38,799 nt of DNA from Caryophanales bacterium UBA3620 (GTDB taxonomy: Bacteria; Bacillota_I; Bacilli_A; RF39; UBA660). Shown here one piece after another: positions 15,238 to 23,655 of this stretch. The position numbers and the translations under genes are program-made. The stretch's first letter is position 1; each line of letters opens with the position of its first letter. Below the pieces are notes generated by a model. The model saw nothing but the letters and a program-made list of their open reading frames with translations. It searched no databases and was not told the origin of the DNA. The DNA lies in assembly GCA_002375205.1 (NCBI GenBank), contig DFLL01000024.1:1-38799 (forward strand), written 5' to 3'.

Positions 15238-16215
15238 TTACTTCTTATTTAATATGTCTATTATTTCATCGCCATGATATTTAATTTTAGTATCAGACAA
15301 TATTTTATTTGATGTTAATTCTTCTTTTGTTTTGGGATTTAAAATTATGAGTTTTTGCATTTCATCATCAGTAAATATATAATATGCAGGTATATTCATG
15401 GATTTGGATTTCTTATTTCTAAATTCTCTTAATTCTTTTTCTAGTTCATTTTTCTTCTCTATTTTATCCTCAATAATTTTTAAATATTTGTCTGCTAAAC
15501 TTGTGTTATTTGGAACAATTCTTTTTTTCCATATTTCTGCTGCTTGTTTTAATGTTTTTTCACTATATAATTGTGTATTATTAAATTTATTTATATCCTT
15601 TTGAATATAACTAACAAGCTGATCTGCTCTTATAATATTATTTTTTATTTCTTGTGGTGCATATTCTTTATTCAAATAACTTTTGGAATTTGATAATACA
15701 ACTATTGGTCTAAAAAAATTGTTTGTATCAGATTTTTCAAAGATTAGGTTACCAAATATATTATGATATGACGACCAGATTTTTTTCATCATATCTTGAT
15801 GCCTTACTGCTTGAGTATACGGAGAATAAATTGTTTCTTTAATTTTCTTTCCATTATATTCATATTCCCTATAAAATTGTCCACTTCTATCTACTGTTAT
15901 ATTTCCAAATAAATTTTTACATTCAATTAAATAAAAATATCCCTTTGTAAATAGTAAATAATCTATTTGTGCTTTATTACCATTATATTCAAATGTGACA
16001 TCACGTAAAACATACATACCTATATTAGCATTTTTAAGTTCAAAGGCAATTTCTTTTTCTCCATTAATTCCGTATTCAAGATATCTTATATCCTTATCTA
16101 TCTCTTCAGTGTTTTCTAACTTTTCTCTAATTCTTTTAAGTTCTTCTAATTGTTTTTCTAAGTCACTATCTTCCTTTAAAAAAATCGTTTCTCTAAATCT
16201 ATTAAATAGTTCCAT
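15238..16215 (-). CDS. NERD domain (nuclease-related) protein
   Basis: The 325-residue protein has a helical N-terminus, then a NERD domain (residues about 47-170): YGINGEKEIAFEL, AQIDYLLFTKGYFYLIECKN and SPYTQAVRHQDM. The D...ECK pattern is the PD-(D/E)XK-like core, so nuclease activity is possible. The C-terminal third is a coiled coil (KIEDKIEKKNELEKELREF) followed by a small domain (YYIFTDDEMQKLI) resembling HRDC. NERD with HRDC is a known pairing in Firmicutes. ATG at 16215 is chosen since AGGTGA lies six bases upstream; a GTG at 16224 is inside that ribosome site. A TATAAT lies upstream. It is probably involved in DNA processing or defence, and is the first gene of a two-gene operon. 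Confidence 0.75.
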   Translation of the reverse strand: MELFNRFRETIFLKEDSDLEKQLEELKRIREKLENTEEIDKDIRYLEYGINGEKEIAFELKNANIGMYVLRDVTFEYNGNKAQIDYLLFTKGYFYLIECKNLFGNITVDRSGQFYREYEYNGKKIKETIYSPYTQAVRHQDMMKKIWSSYHNIFGNLIFEKSDTNNFFRPIVVLSNSKSYLNKEYAPQEIKNNIIRADQLVSYIQKDINKFNNTQLYSEKTLKQAAEIWKKRIVPNNTSLADKYLKIIEDKIEKKNELEKELREFRNKKSKSMNIPAYYIFTDDEMQKLIILNPKTKEELTSNKILSDTKIKYHGDEIIDILNKK

Positions 16216-16346
16216 ATACTTCACCTATTTATAATTATAGCATATTTTTTATTAAAGCAATTATTTAAAAATAGAATTTATATATCTTCTTTGGTAAACA
16301 GCACACTATAAACTATTAGTTATCTCATAAAAGTGGGAATAATATT

Positions 16347-16382
16347 TTTTTTGCTCTCTTCAGGGGGAAGAGAACATATTAA
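16347..16382. repeat. Left flanking repeat of the large island
   Basis: The 20 bases at 16363-16382 match 30901-30920 at 18 positions in the same orientation. They overlap a CTCTTC-AGGGG-GAAGAG hairpin (16356-16372). The 17 bases at 16347-16363 recur perfectly inverted at 17482-17498. The rest of 16216-16548 shows no gene. Confidence 0.5.
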
Positions 16383-16431
16383 GGCATTTATTACCACAAT
16401 TATTCAATTGCTCCTCTGTTATAATGACATG

Positions 16432-16461
16432 AAAAAAACACATATAAATCTTTATATGCGC
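16432..16461 (-). terminator. Terminator of the phage-like gene
   Basis: On the - strand CATATAAA and TTTATATG form a perfect 8-bp stem extended by wobble pairs, followed by T7. It lies about 90 bases after the stop at 16549. Confidence 0.65.
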
Positions 16462-16548
16462 TTTTTAAATAAATAACGATATTTGCCTAAATATTTATTT
16501 TCATCTTTCTCTCTTAAATTATTTTAATTTATTTTAACATTATGTTTT

Positions 16549-16950
16549 TTAATCTTTTAATCTTTCGTCACATTCTTCTTCTGTTTCAATATTCAAATGT
16601 AACGCTTTTACTAATATACAATATGACTCATAAAAGAAATTGCGTACATTTTTATCTGGATGTTTATATCCAATTACTTCACAAGCAAAAACCAAATGCA
16701 TATAGAAATGAACTGGATATTTATCACAATCTTTACTGATTAATTGTACTTCATCTAGACTGATATCGTTAGATATAAAATCGCTTTTTGCATTTTTCAC
16801 GCAATTTAAAGCTAAACTTCTAATTTTCTTAACTAGTTTCTTTGATAAATCATTATTGTGGTAACCATCGCAACCTCTTAGACATGTTAAAACCGCTGAT
16901 TGTTGTTGCAAATAAATTGTACTTAACCAATCTTGTACTACTGATTTCAT
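16549..16950 (-). CDS. Phage-type protein of unknown function
   Basis: The 133-residue protein begins MKSVVQDWLSTIYLQQQSAV, then LTCLRGCDGYHNND. This matches a conserved prophage family (VQDW-M-QSV-L-LRGPD-H) that is always helical and has no assigned function. The middle has many cysteines and histidines. The C-terminal part (FYMHLVFACEVIGYKHPD) continues the family pattern. ATG at 16950 is correct because AAAGGAG lies eight bases upstream; a GTG at 16968 is inside the ribosome site. It sits between the outer and inner flanking repeats of the island and is probably a leftover of a prophage. Confidence 0.6.
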   Translation of the reverse strand: MKSVVQDWLSTIYLQQQSAVLTCLRGCDGYHNNDLSKKLVKKIRSLALNCVKNAKSDFISNDISLDEVQLISKDCDKYPVHFYMHLVFACEVIGYKHPDKNVRNFFYESYCILVKALHLNIETEEECDERLKD

Positions 16951-17075
16951 ATTTTTTTCTCCTTTCACTAATTTTTATGGAGAAAAAGAAAATAAATATT
17001 AAAAGCAATTCGTACCAATAATATATCACATCAAATACTTCCTGTCAATTTCATAACAGATTTTACCTCCACACC

Positions 17076-17106
17076 AAAAAAAATGAGAACTAATTCTCAT
17101 TTTTTT
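17076..17106. terminator. Bidirectional terminator at the VWA remnant
   Basis: AAAATGAGAA (17080-17089) and TTCTCATTTT (17094-17103) form a 10-bp stem with a CTAA loop, with A/T runs on both sides. It ends the VWA remnant and can stop transcription in either direction. Confidence 0.7.
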
Positions 17107-17350
17107 CTAGATATTCGTCTAATTCTTTTTTCCAAGAGTCGCTTGTAGATCCATCCATCATGCACTTTTCAAAAGTTCCTACTGCATCGAACAATAGTCC
17201 TGTACCGAACTCGTCTTTTTTGAAGCTTGCGATATTAGATTTTCTAATACCTATTTCACTTCCTGCAGCATACGAATCTATATCTGCTCCTACATAGATA
17301 ATTTCGAAGTTTTTATTTTTGCTTACTAGCTCTATGGAACTATATCTACA
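17090..17350 (-). pseudogene. C-terminal remnant of a VWA-domain protein
   Basis: The frame SSIELVSKNKNFEIIYVGAD followed by DSYAAGSEIGI and GTGLLFDAVGTFEK is the last third of a VWA (TerY-like) domain. The metal-binding DxSxS end and the start codon are absent. It joins the fragment at 17332-17448 out of frame, so a deletion fused two unrelated genes. Confidence 0.6.
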
Positions 17351-17448
17351 CCATAAAATTTAATTCTATTTATAACATTATAATCTAAAGTAACCCCTCT
17401 GTATAATACTTGTGGCTTTTGTTGTACATCTATTATTATCAACTCCAT
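17332..17448 (-). pseudogene. N-terminal gene fragment (possible ADP-ribosyltransferase-like start)
   Basis: ATG at 17448 opens MELIIIDVQQKPQVLYRGVT and ends GVDIVP-stop after 38 residues. The LYRG segment recalls the start of some ADP-ribosyltransferase-like proteins, but the match is too short to be sure. It is cut by the junction with the VWA remnant. Confidence 0.35.
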
Positions 17449-17481
17449 TATAATTATACCACAGTTTCTCACCCAAACACT

Positions 17482-17654
17482 GCTGAAGAGAGCAAAAAAT
17501 AATAATTTCTAACACTTATAAGGGTTTTTAATAAAAACACATACGTTTTTCATACAAAAAAATCGTATGTAATTCGTATGTAAAAGTTACTTTCTTGAAC
17601 ATGAAAACCTCAGAAAACCTTATAAAACAAAAAGCGTTCCCTCTCTAGAGGGAA
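17482..17654. repeat. Cluster of short repeats at the left island boundary
   Basis: This gene-free stretch holds several signals: CTGAAGAGAGCAAAAAA (17482-17498, inverted copy at 16347-16363); a pair TCGTATGT-AAT-TCGTATGT (17562-17580) with an 11-base period, plus an inverted ACATACG at 17538-17544; a hairpin GTTCCCTC-TCTA-GAGGGAAC (17635-17654). CTTCAGGGGGAA follows at once and repeats 16360-16371. Paired repeats with an 11-base period suit the arm sites of tyrosine recombinases. Nothing coding is seen from 17449 to 17823. Confidence 0.45.
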
Positions 17655-17768
17655 CTTCAGGGGGAAAAAGAATACCCTATTTTTTTGTCATTTTTTTCAT
17701 TATTACTGATTTATCACTTGCTATATTTCTCGTAAATAGCCCTATTTTACCTATCTAGTTCTATGTAG

Positions 17769-17792
17769 TTGTTCCCCATTTGTTCCCAAGAA
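17769..17792. repeat. Left inner island repeat (candidate recombinase site)
   Basis: TTGTTCCC-CAT-TTGTTCCC followed by AAGAA matches 30796-30819 (TTGTTCCC-GAG-TTGTTCCC) at 22 of 24 positions in direct orientation. The two copies enclose 13 kb with the restriction and ATPase/STAS operons. Confidence 0.65.
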
Positions 17793-17819
17793 AAAGGATG
17801 GGCTATAAAAAATCATCCA
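17790..17819 (-). terminator. Terminator of the island-end membrane gene
   Basis: On the - strand GGATG (+ strand 17814-17818) pairs with CATCC (+ strand 17796-17800) and T5 follows. The stem is short, so it is moderate in strength. Confidence 0.45.
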
Positions 17820-17823
17820 GTAG

Positions 17824-18411
17824 TTATTTCCAAATATAATTAAACATTTTTATCATTTGTTCTTTATCTTCATTAAATCTTTTCTCATCAATATTTTTTA
17901 ATATATTCTCTACTTCATTTATAAATGGTTTAATACTTTTATCAAATGCTTTTTCATTAAACCATTTAATAATAGTTTTAATTATTTTTTCAGCTTTATA
18001 ATTTTCACCCATATTGATCTGTGGATTAATTTTTGTATACATAGAATCCTTTTCTTTAAAAAATCCATGATATTCTGACAATGTATTCTTGATTTCTGTG
18101 GATAATTCAGTAAGTTTTTTAAATAATGCAATTGTATTAATATGATGGAAAAATTCTTTATTTTTAACAGAATAATAAGTAGTATATAGTTCAAAATATA
18201 AACTATACACAGTATTTATAATACTCCTTTTAGCCATAAAATACTGACATATAGCTGTAACTAAACCAACTATAATTCCACATCCCAAATTGGTAATTAT
18301 ATTTATACTTAATTCTTGATTTATACCAAATAATTGCAATAAATATAACATTGGTACTAATGCTACCATCATTATTATTGAAATAATTATAATAATTCTA
18401 GATTCTTTCAT
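17824..18411 (-). CDS. Two-helix membrane protein with long helical cytoplasmic domain
   Basis: The 195-residue protein has two membrane helices at the N-terminus (IIIIISIIMMVALVPMLYLL, and NIITNLGCGIIVGLVTAICQ at about 39-58), then about 135 residues of soluble helix. I recognise no family. This layout, a short membrane anchor with a helical soluble part, resembles effector or sensor proteins of defence islands and is like that at 28602-29147, but I see no sequence match. It has its own promoter right after the terminator of the GmrSD-like gene and lies at the left boundary of the island. The ribosome site is GAGGTGAT. Confidence 0.55.
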   Translation of the reverse strand: MKESRIIIIISIIMMVALVPMLYLLQLFGINQELSINIITNLGCGIIVGLVTAICQYFMAKRSIINTVYSLYFELYTTYYSVKNKEFFHHINTIALFKKLTELSTEIKNTLSEYHGFFKEKDSMYTKINPQINMGENYKAEKIIKTIIKWFNEKAFDKSIKPFINEVENILKNIDEKRFNEDKEQMIKMFNYIWK

Positions 18412-18437
18412 CTTATCACCTCATTTATTAATTTTAT

Positions 18438-18473
18438 ATTATACCACAAAAAAAGCTTGGATTTCTCCAAACT
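18438..18473 (-). promoter_or_regulatory. Back-to-back terminator and promoter
   Basis: On the - strand AGTTTGGA-GAAA-TCCAAGCT (18454-18473) with a GAAA tetraloop and T7 ends the upstream operon. A few bases later TGG-TATAAT (18438-18446), an extended -10, can start the next transcript. Confidence 0.65.
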
Positions 18474-18483
18474 TTTAAATTTA

Positions 18484-20571
18484 TTATTCATTTATATCAA
18501 CAACTTCTAAGGTATAATCATAATATTTTTTTAATACTTCAAGAAAATCATTAGTATTATCTTTTTTACAAATACTTCTAACAAATACTTTTATTCCATT
18601 TGACTCAACTTCTGAATATGAATAATCTTTAATTAAAGGGTTATTCTCTTCTACAATTAATTCATGTGAATGCATTTTAAAATTTCGAATATCTTCTGGT
18701 ATTTCTGAATACTTCGTTAATTTATTATCGAAAATATAATCTTGTATCAATGCTCTTACTAATTTTGCATTATCATAATAAACATTTTTATATAACCACT
18801 TTGATTTGCCAGTTTTTCCTCCAGCAGATTCATCTGCTATTTTTAAATTAATATCTTCTCTATTGATATCTAGCATCTCTTCTATTTTAGTCATCAAATA
18901 ATTTTTTCTTTCCAATATTTGTTCAATATCCCAAGTCTTATTGCCAGCATCATAATATTCAATTATTGATCTAGTAAATTCGAATGAAGTAACACCAGAT
19001 TTATTATTTCCATTCTCATCTTGACCTTTGTAAATTCTTATTTTATTTTCAAATCCACAGTTAAGAGCTTCTTCATTTTTTATATCTTGAAGTAAAGCCA
19101 TATTTCCTAAGCCATTAATTTCTGAAGATACTTCTTCATCTTTTATATGGCTCCATTCATTTTTTTGCTTATAAGCTCTTGGAAGTATATGATCCATATG
19201 TAATGTACTATCCAATGAATAAAAACTATTATTTGTACTTTCTCGATTTTCATATTCTAATGAAAGCATTAGTGGCTTTAAGAACTTTTCATTATAAACG
19301 TCATTATCTAATGCATCATATACTTTTGCATACATTCTTCTTGATATTATAGTTCTGTTTAAATCTTCTTTTATGTCATCAATACTATTTCCATTTACTA
19401 TTGATTCAATTAGCTTAAATGAAATTTGTTTTATTTGGTTTAATGTACATCCTGCAGTTAATGAGATATAGAAAAATCTTCTAATTTCTTTAAATAATTT
19501 ATCTTTTTCCGGATAGTTTACTTGGTATGCACTTGTTAATGCAGTCATAACGTAGAACTTCCAAGGTATATATCTTAAACTTAGTATTACTGGATTATTT
19601 GACTCATAAACTTTCTTTAATGATTCTGAAAAACTATGAAGTTCTGCTACTAATTCGTATACATCGCTTCTTTGAATAATATCTCTTAATTCATCTACTA
19701 CTTGTCTTTTAGGATTTGATTTCAATTTATAATATTCATAAAATACTACAAAATCATCTATTTTAAATTCATATTGTTTAGATAGGTCTTCAATATTCTT
19801 CCAGTTATTGTTAAATATTTGTTTACCTGTTTCATCATCTTGTTCATATTTGCCTATTATGTATGATTTTACTATATCAGATGGTGATAATTCTAATCCT
19901 CTATCATTTAGTACTTGGAATAGTTTAATAGCAAATGATTGATTCGTACATTCTATTTTAATAATATTTGTAGAATAGAAAATATAATTTACAAATTCAT
20001 CTAATTCTGTTTCATTTAATTCAGATAATTTCTTATAAAAGAATACTGCTGAATTAATATATTTATATTGTGGATCATCAAGTTTTAATTCTCTTTTTGT
20101 TGGTTCATCAATATCTGCAAATGATTCACAATTAATTATCAAATCATTAAATATGGAATCATATTTAGGATCTGTTTGTAATTGTAATCTATTTTTTCTT
20201 CCCTGGAATAAAATACAGTTTTGAATTTTATCTTTATCAGCAACGAATATTTCATCACTGTTTTTATTGATTTCAGGAAAGTCTTTTACTAATACATTCA
20301 TTAATATCATTAATGTTGTAATTCTTTGCTGACCATCTATTAGTTCAAAATACCCTTTGCCATCATTAACTACTACTATTGAACCTAAGAAATAACAATC
20401 ATTATTAACAGTTTTATTTTGATATGCTTCATATAAATCATCCCATAATGCCTCTAATTGATCATTAGTCCAACTGTATTGTCTTTGATAATTAGGTATC
20501 TTATAAATACCATCGCAAGAAAATATTTCACTTATTGTTTGATTAATTGGTTTAAATGTATCTACTGCCAT
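18484..20571 (-). CDS. DUF262-DUF1524 protein (GmrSD-like type IV restriction enzyme)
   Basis: The 695-residue protein joins the two halves of GmrSD-type systems. DUF262 (ParB-like NTPase) occupies residues 10-240, with IPNYQRQYSW at 25-34 and DGQQRITTL at 79-87. DUF1524 (HNH nuclease) covers about 425-560, with HMDHILP at 458-464 and GLGNMALL at 487-494. A C-terminal region of about 90 residues is probably accessory. GmrSD enzymes use nucleotide to find and cut DNA with modified cytosines, such as glucosylated phage DNA. Its start lies 15 bases after the hsdR stop, so it joins the RM operon as its last gene. A strong terminator follows. Pairing type IV with type I restriction covers both modified and plain DNA. 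Confidence 0.88.
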   Translation of the reverse strand: MAVDTFKPINQTISEIFSCDGIYKIPNYQRQYSWTNDQLEALWDDLYEAYQNKTVNNDCYFLGSIVVVNDGKGYFELIDGQQRITTLMILMNVLVKDFPEINKNSDEIFVADKDKIQNCILFQGRKNRLQLQTDPKYDSIFNDLIINCESFADIDEPTKRELKLDDPQYKYINSAVFFYKKLSELNETELDEFVNYIFYSTNIIKIECTNQSFAIKLFQVLNDRGLELSPSDIVKSYIIGKYEQDDETGKQIFNNNWKNIEDLSKQYEFKIDDFVVFYEYYKLKSNPKRQVVDELRDIIQRSDVYELVAELHSFSESLKKVYESNNPVILSLRYIPWKFYVMTALTSAYQVNYPEKDKLFKEIRRFFYISLTAGCTLNQIKQISFKLIESIVNGNSIDDIKEDLNRTIISRRMYAKVYDALDNDVYNEKFLKPLMLSLEYENRESTNNSFYSLDSTLHMDHILPRAYKQKNEWSHIKDEEVSSEINGLGNMALLQDIKNEEALNCGFENKIRIYKGQDENGNNKSGVTSFEFTRSIIEYYDAGNKTWDIEQILERKNYLMTKIEEMLDINREDINLKIADESAGGKTGKSKWLYKNVYYDNAKLVRALIQDYIFDNKLTKYSEIPEDIRNFKMHSHELIVEENNPLIKDYSYSEVESNGIKVFVRSICKKDNTNDFLEVLKKYYDYTLEVVDINE

Positions 20572-20586
20572 TGTTTCACCTCAACT

Positions 20587-23500
20587 TTACTTACTTGTAA
20601 TACTAAAGAATTTATCGAAGAATTCTAATAGCTTATCAGTTACTTTATTTTTCTTTTCTTGACGTTCATTATTAGGAGTGAACATATTCATTGGAGGTAA
20701 TATGTTAGATACCTCTACTCCGTTTGTTTCTACTCTACCTTTATCAAATGACCTTTGAATAAAATTATATGTTTCGTCTTTGTTTAGACCTTCTTCGGCT
20801 ATTATTTTATCTAATTCTTCTTTTTTCTTACTATTCATGAATGATTCAAAATCAGCATATACGTTTGAATCTTGATCTAAAGAATCAATGAATGCCATAA
20901 TTAAATCTTTTTTATTTCTTAAATCTGGACTTGCCATAATAGCTTTTTGAATACTTACTAATATTTCTTTATCTTCCATATTAGAATCGTGATATTTTTT
21001 AACTAATGTTAAGATATAGTCTATATTAACTTCAATTGATTTAATTAACTCCATTTCAAATACTACATCTTCTGTAACATCAGTTTTCTCTTGTTTAGCT
21101 CTATTTCTGAATTCATTATAAAGTTCAATATAAATACTATGATAATCCTGCGTATCTCTTTCATTAATTAATTCGTCATCTTTAAATTCGTCGAATGAAG
21201 ATAAAATATTAGTTACTTTTAATATTGCGCCATATAATTTGATAAACTCTTTTTGTTCTGCTTCGCTTTGCATTAATTCTCCTGGTACAAATTTTGAAGT
21301 TAACTTTTCTACTAATGATTTATATCCCTCAAAAGTTTTACCATTATCATCTTCATATCCATAATAATAGTCTTTATATGGTTTTAATAATACAACACCG
21401 TGTGCATTCTCATCACCGAACTTAGCTAATGCTTCATTTAGTCTATCTTCTAAATTTCTAAATGAGACAATATTTCCATATGTCTTAACACTATTTAAGA
21501 TTCTGTTAGTTCTAGAGAAAGCTTGTATAAGACCATGCCACTTAAGATTCTTATCAACCCATAACGTATTTAATGTTTTAGCATCAAATCCTGTTAAAAA
21601 CATGTTAGCAACTATTAGGATATCTATTTCTCTATTCTTCATTCTTAGAGATACATCTTTATAATAATTTTGGAATCTTTCTGATGATGTATCATAACTT
21701 GTTCCAAACATATTATTATAATCTTTAATAGCACCCTCTAAGAATGTTCTATCATCAGTACTTAATGCTTCAGTTGATTCAGAGTTTTCATCTATAACTC
21801 CATCTTCTCCATTTACTCCATATGAGTATATTAATGCCACTTTAAGATTACTATTTTTAAGAGCTAATTCTTTCTTAAATTCAGCATAGTATTCTTTAGC
21901 CATTTTAATGCTTGATACAGCAAATATTGAATTAAAACCATTAATACTCTTCTTAGATTTAATTTCTTCTGTATTGTGTTTTTTTGCTACATCTATGACA
22001 TTATCCAAAGTTGAATAAACATAGCTTTCTGATGTTTTAGTTTTAGTACTAAAATGATCTATTATATAATTTGTAATTAAACTTATACGTATTTGATTAT
22101 CAAATAATTTTTCTTCATCTATGTTGTATACTTTTTCATCTTTTACATCATCTGATATATCTACTCTACCAACATATTCATATCTAAATGGTAATACATT
22201 TTTATCTGCAATAGCATTTACTATTGTATAAGTATGTAATCTTTCTCCAAAGATTTGTTCTGTTGTTTCAGAGATCCCTTTTATTGTTCTAGCATTCTCT
22301 GGGAATATTGGAGTACCTGTGAATCCAAACAAATAATACTTATTAAATTTCTTGATGATAGCTTTATGCATATCTCCAAATTGAGATCTATGGCATTCAT
22401 CAAATATAAATACTACATGTTTGTTAAATACTTCGCTATTCTCATTCTTCTTAATGAATTGAGATAGCTTTTGTATTGTAGTTATTATTATTTTAGCATT
22501 TGGATCATTTAATTGTTCTTCTAATACTTTTGTTGATGTATTAGAGTTCGCAGCTCCCTCTTTAAATCTATCGTATTCCTTCATTGTTTGATAGTCTAAG
22601 TCTTTTCTATCTACAACAAATAATACTTTATCTATAAAGTCTAATTTACTAGCTAATTGAGAAGTCTTAAATGATGTTAATGTTTTTCCTGATCCAGTTG
22701 TATGCCAAATATATCCACCTGATCTAAGTGTTCCATAGAATTTATTATTGTATGCAATTGTAATTCTATTTAATATCTTTTCAGTTGCTACTATTTGGTA
22801 AGGACGCATTACTAATAAATCCTCTTCACTCGTAAATACACAATACTTAGTTAATACATTTAATAATGTATGCTTAGTGAAAAATGTTTTAGCAAAGTCA
22901 ATTAGATCTGTAATACCATTATTCTTTTGATCTGCCCAATATGAAGTAAATTCAAATGAGTTAGATTTCTTTTTCTTTTGATTGTTAATATGGAACTCTC
23001 TTGTAGTATTAGAATAATACTTAGTTAATGTTCCATTTGAAATAACAAATATTTGAACAAAGTTATATAATCCCGATCCTGTCCAAAATGAATCTCTTTG
23101 ATATCTTTCTATTTGATTGAAAGCTTCTCTTAAATCAATTCCTCTTTTCTTTAATTCAACATGAACTAATGGAAGACCATTAACTAAAATAGTAACATCA
23201 TATCTATTATCAAAATTACCGTCATTATTAACATATTGATTCAATACTTGAAGACTATTATTATGAATATTATTTTTATCTATTAAATAGATATTTCTCT
23301 TTTCTCCTGAATCAAGTGTTATTTCTTGTTTATAATCTTCTTGAATTAATCTTGTTTTTTCAATTATGTAATCATTTTTATTAGCTATTACTTTAGTGAA
23401 GAAAGAATCCCATTCTCCATCAGTAAAATGATAATTATTAAGTTTCTCTAATTGTCTTCTTAAGTTAAGAATTAATTCATCTTCAGAGTTAATATTTAAT

Positions 23501-23655
23501 CTTTCATATCCCTGTTCAACTAAAGTTTTTATTAATTCTTTTTCAAGAGCATCTTCACTTTGAAAAGATGTTGCTACCCTATTTAAACCTGTATATTCTG
23601 CTAATACAGTAGAGTTATCATTTTCACTTATTAAACCTATACTACTCACTAACAC
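20587..23655 (-). CDS. hsdR: Type I restriction enzyme R subunit (HsdR)
   Basis: The 1022-residue subunit moves along and cuts DNA in the type I complex. The N-terminal nuclease has D153 and E167-x-K169 (VHVELKK) as the PD-(D/E)XK core. The motor has Walker A TTGSGKT (319-325), VVDRKDLDYQ, DECH (419-422), and a GFTGTP motif, then a second RecA half with FLTGFDAKTLNTLW and QAFSRTNR. The C-terminus, with its many charged helices, contacts the methylase. Length and order match the EcoR124 (type IC) family. The start overlaps the end of hsdS by 14 bases, with GAGGAG upstream; GTG at 23655 or 23649 are both possible. The gene is intact. Confidence 0.95.
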   Translation of the reverse strand: MLVSSIGLISENDNSTVLAEYTGLNRVATSFQSEDALEKELIKTLVEQGYERLNINSEDELILNLRRQLEKLNNYHFTDGEWDSFFTKVIANKNDYIIEKTRLIQEDYKQEITLDSGEKRNIYLIDKNNIHNNSLQVLNQYVNNDGNFDNRYDVTILVNGLPLVHVELKKRGIDLREAFNQIERYQRDSFWTGSGLYNFVQIFVISNGTLTKYYSNTTREFHINNQKKKKSNSFEFTSYWADQKNNGITDLIDFAKTFFTKHTLLNVLTKYCVFTSEEDLLVMRPYQIVATEKILNRITIAYNNKFYGTLRSGGYIWHTTGSGKTLTSFKTSQLASKLDFIDKVLFVVDRKDLDYQTMKEYDRFKEGAANSNTSTKVLEEQLNDPNAKIIITTIQKLSQFIKKNENSEVFNKHVVFIFDECHRSQFGDMHKAIIKKFNKYYLFGFTGTPIFPENARTIKGISETTEQIFGERLHTYTIVNAIADKNVLPFRYEYVGRVDISDDVKDEKVYNIDEEKLFDNQIRISLITNYIIDHFSTKTKTSESYVYSTLDNVIDVAKKHNTEEIKSKKSINGFNSIFAVSSIKMAKEYYAEFKKELALKNSNLKVALIYSYGVNGEDGVIDENSESTEALSTDDRTFLEGAIKDYNNMFGTSYDTSSERFQNYYKDVSLRMKNREIDILIVANMFLTGFDAKTLNTLWVDKNLKWHGLIQAFSRTNRILNSVKTYGNIVSFRNLEDRLNEALAKFGDENAHGVVLLKPYKDYYYGYEDDNGKTFEGYKSLVEKLTSKFVPGELMQSEAEQKEFIKLYGAILKVTNILSSFDEFKDDELINERDTQDYHSIYIELYNEFRNRAKQEKTDVTEDVVFEMELIKSIEVNIDYILTLVKKYHDSNMEDKEILVSIQKAIMASPDLRNKKDLIMAFIDSLDQDSNVYADFESFMNSKKKEELDKIIAEEGLNKDETYNFIQRSFDKGRVETNGVEVSNILPPMNMFTPNNERQEKKNKVTDKLLEFFDKFFSITSK

